The translations under genes were made by a program, and so were the position numbers. Shown one piece after another: positions 6,537 through 7,881 of a DNA stretch of 7,881 nucleotides (position 1 is the first letter of the stretch; each line of letters opens with the position of its first letter). This DNA is from Chloroflexota bacterium. Its GTDB lineage: Bacteria; Chloroflexota; Anaerolineae; Thermoflexales; Thermoflexaceae. The stretch covers positions 1-7,881 of the forward strand of contig JAUQQB010000123.1 of NCBI GenBank assembly GCA_030550075.1. The letters are read 5' to 3'. The notes below the pieces were generated by a model that saw nothing but the letters and a program-made list of their open reading frames with translations, did not search any database and was not told the DNA's origin.

Positions 6537-7220
6537 TTAATCAACGAAACGATATTTGATCAATGTCCACAGGGCTTTCAGGCCGTCGCGAATCGGGCGG
6601 ATCTTTTTTCCCTCTTTAAACTCCCGCCCATAGTAGGAGATGGGGACCTCGAAGATCCGATAGCCTCGCTTGAGGATTTTGGCGGTGATCTCCGGCTCGA
6701 ACTCGAAGCCCCGGGCACGTAACGGGATGCCTCGCACGACCTCCGCCCGGAAGACCTTGTAGCCGGTCTCCATATCGCTCAGGATGGCATCGTAGAGCAA
6801 ATTGGTTACCAGCGTGAGGAACTTGTTGCCGATCATGTGCCAGAAGAGCATCGCCTTGCGGGGGCCCAGGAAGCGGGAGCCGTAAACGACTGAGGCTCGC
6901 CCTTCCAAGATCGGGCGGATCAAAGAAGGGTAATCCCGCGGATCATATTCCAGGTCGGCGTCCTGGATCAGGAGGATATCTCCCATGGCGTGGGTGATAC
7001 CGGTCCGCACCGCGGCCCCTTTCCCCATGTTCCGCTCGTGATAGATCACCCGGATGTCCCCATTCCGGGCCTCTTCCTCCAGGATCTCTCGCGTCCCATC
7101 GGTGGAGCCGTCATCCACCACGATGATCTCATCCGCCAGGCCCACCGCCCGGACCTGTCTGAGGATCTCCCGGATCGTGGCCCGCTCGTTATATACCGGG
7201 ATGATCACCGAAAGCCGCAT
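6537..7220 (-). CDS. Family 2 glycosyltransferase, polyprenyl-phosphate sugar synthase-like
   Basis: A 227-residue GT-A fold enzyme transferring a nucleotide-activated sugar. The start is ATG 7220, because AAAGGGAG (7226-7233) sits 5 nt upstream and the protein then opens directly with the family motif LSVIIPVYNE (3-12); the frame is open further upstream to about 7547, but that part is compositionally odd and unlike the family. DDGSTDGT (36-43) binds the nucleotide, Asp87-Ala-Asp89 is the metal-binding DxD-type motif, and GSRFLG (114-119) and the DMETGYKVFR stretch near residues 163-172 are typical of dolichyl-/undecaprenyl-phosphate glucose or mannose synthases. No membrane helix is visible, so it probably works at the inner face of the membrane. 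The exact sugar is unknown. It is the first gene of the minus-strand group with the sigma factor. Confidence 0.88.
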   Translation of the reverse strand: MRLSVIIPVYNERATIREILRQVRAVGLADEIIVVDDGSTDGTREILEEEARNGDIRVIYHERNMGKGAAVRTGITHAMGDILLIQDADLEYDPRDYPSLIRPILEGRASVVYGSRFLGPRKAMLFWHMIGNKFLTLVTNLLYDAILSDMETGYKVFRAEVVRGIPLRARGFEFEPEITAKILKRGYRIFEVPISYYGREFKEGKKIRPIRDGLKALWTLIKYRFVD

Positions 7221-7225
7221 GTTGT

Positions 7226-7233
7226 CTCCCTTT
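7226..7233 (-). promoter_or_regulatory. Shine-Dalgarno deciding the glycosyltransferase start
   Basis: AAAGGGAG on the minus strand, 5 nt before ATG 7220. It rules in the short protein and argues against any of the upstream start codons in the same open frame. Confidence 0.7.
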
Positions 7234-7234
7234 G

Positions 7235-7316
7235 CCGAATGGAGTTTGTGAGGGAAGAGATCTGCTGGCTTTTTTATACCACAACATGCGCAACGATTCA
7301 GCCTGGCTCCATTCGG
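7235..7316. repeat. Perfect 10-bp inverted repeat flanking the promoter
   Basis: CCGAATGGAG (7235-7244) and CTCCATTCGG (7307-7316) are exact reverse complements, 62 bp apart. The midpoint, 7275.5, is also the midpoint of the candidate -10 hexamer TATAAA. Arm centres are 72 bp apart, close to seven DNA turns. It could be a pair of operator sites or, in a longer transcript, the base of an RNA stem. Confidence 0.5.
7273..7281 (-). promoter_or_regulatory. Candidate extended -10 promoter for the glycosyltransferase
   Basis: On the minus strand TGG-TATAAA fits the extended -10 pattern TG-n-TATAAT with one mismatch. Transcription would start near 7266, giving a leader of about 45 nt before ATG 7220. 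No good -35 box is present, which extended -10 promoters tolerate. Confidence 0.4.
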
Positions 7317-7360
7317 TTCGGAGCTCCCACGAAGAGGCGGAAGGCCCTGCTCCCCTGCAT

Positions 7361-7414
7361 CTCTCCGCGCGCCTTTGGCACGCGGCGCTGCCCCCAAAGC
7401 CCTTAGGCGGAGAG
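7361..7414. repeat. Two-part hairpin with a competing stem
   Basis: CTCTCCGC (7361-7368) pairs with GCGGAGAG (7407-7414), and inside it CTTTGG (7373-7378) pairs with CCAAAG (7394-7399). A competing stem exists: GCGCGCC (7367-7373) with GGCGCGC (7414-7420). It lies upstream of the predicted promoter of the glycosyltransferase on the minus strand; function unknown. Confidence 0.45.
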
Positions 7415-7666
7415 GCGCGCTTTCCTGCTTGAACGATATGCTCAGCCCGTTCCTTGCCAGCGGGGGCGGCAGAAGCCATTCGCGAGCGTCGGCGTCAAAT
7501 TCTTTCCCACGCGGAAGGAGAAGGGGGGAGGGGCTTGCCTCGCGCAAGGGAAGGGCCTGAACGAGAAATCAGACGGCCCGTTTGTCCAAAGTCCAAAAAT
7601 TCACGATTCGCCAGCTCCTGGTCCAGAGTCAACGGATGATGACATCGGGCCTTGTGAGGAGTGCCG

Positions 7667-7696
7667 ATGCTACGCCTCGCGGGTCAAACCGGTTAA
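7667..7696 (+). other. Possible 9-residue leader ORF
   Basis: GAGGAG (7656-7661) is followed after 5 nt by ATG 7667, encoding MLRLAGQTG and a TAA stop. The ribosome binding site is good, and two small palindromes follow, as in a leader region, but nothing downstream in the window confirms it. Confidence 0.2.
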
Positions 7697-7712
7697 GCTT
7701 TTGAACTATTTC

Positions 7713-7728
7713 GGCTTGGAGGCAAGCC
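7713..7728. repeat. Small hairpin GGCTTG/CAAGCC
   Basis: A perfect 6-bp stem with GAGG loop. It lies 17 bases after the stop of the possible leader ORF. No T-tract follows. Confidence 0.35.
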
Positions 7729-7731
7729 CTG

Positions 7732-7745
7732 GATAACGGATTATC
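7732..7745. repeat. Small palindrome GATAA-CGGA-TTATC
   Basis: A perfect 5-bp inverted repeat with 4-bp spacer, three bases after the preceding hairpin. It may be an operator half-site pair or chance. Confidence 0.25.
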
Positions 7746-7881
7746 ACCCCTCTCTCATCCGAGGCTCTTGCTCCGGTCCATCAACACTCGATATCCCATA
7801 ACCTGCTATTACTGCGCAACAACCCCAGTGAATGAAGTGCTTTGTCGCAAAGATGAAAAGGACGTGGGGGGAAATTCCAAT

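Larger units (their letters stand above)
7415..7881. other. Gene-free right end of the window
   Basis: No frame here looks like a protein: open stretches are short, Arg/Gly/Ser-rich or unlike any family. No tRNA T-arm or known structured RNA was recognised. Seen here are a possible 9-residue leader ORF (7667-7696) and two small palindromes, listed separately. It may be the upstream region of a gene beyond 7881. Confidence 0.45.

Noticed and set aside
7221..7547. N-terminal extension of the glycosyltransferase frame to about 7547
   Set aside because: The extra 109 residues are unlike GT2 proteins, the frame lacks a ribosome binding site at its far end, and a strong Shine-Dalgarno plus the family's N-terminal motif fix the start at 7220. 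A CxxC in it looks like chance.
7681..7700. tRNA-like T-arm around GGGTCAAACCGG
   Set aside because: The stem does not pair properly, the GTTCRA loop is absent, and no acceptor or anticodon arm can be placed around it.

Overview
The window is GC-rich bacterial chromosomal DNA with short intergenic spaces. The gene style suggests a thermophilic member of the Chloroflexota: a very long PAS/GAF sensor kinase, an ECF sigma factor with a zinc-finger anti-sigma factor carrying a PRSF motif after the zinc finger, and stable GC hairpins between genes. That assignment is inference from style; no rRNA or other marker gene is present.

Layout. Plus strand, 1-3500: a GC hairpin, a short leader, then a large multi-domain sensor histidine kinase (pseudo-receiver, 2 PAS, 3 GAF, HisKA). 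Its ATP-binding domain is broken: the N-box segment is missing and the remaining ATPase half (about 3166-3462) lies in another reading frame. Plus strand, 3614-4885: a 12-helix Major Facilitator transporter with a strong Shine-Dalgarno sequence. A 140-bp convergent gap follows. Minus strand, read from right to left: a family 2 glycosyltransferase (7220-6537), an ECF sigma-70 factor (6520-5909), a 202-nt spacer with two strong hairpins, and a membrane-anchored zinc-finger anti-sigma factor (5706-5026). The last 660 bp (7221-7881) contain no convincing gene but hold several inverted repeats and a candidate promoter for the glycosyltransferase.

How the genes may work together. The sigma and anti-sigma factors form an envelope-signal module: the anti-sigma factor would hold the sigma factor at the membrane until a signal releases it. 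The glycosyltransferase directly upstream probably shares its transcript and makes a lipid-linked sugar or a surface glycan, so an envelope-related operon is plausible. The kinase would be a soluble multi-input sensor, but as written it cannot have a complete ATP-binding fold. Nothing ties the transporter to either group.

No tRNA, rRNA, CRISPR array, insertion sequence or phage gene was found. The most notable signals are the kinase deletion, the degenerate receiver domain, a dispersed family of GC palindromes, the hairpin-filled gap between sigma and anti-sigma factor, and a perfect 10-bp inverted repeat centred exactly on a predicted extended -10 promoter.
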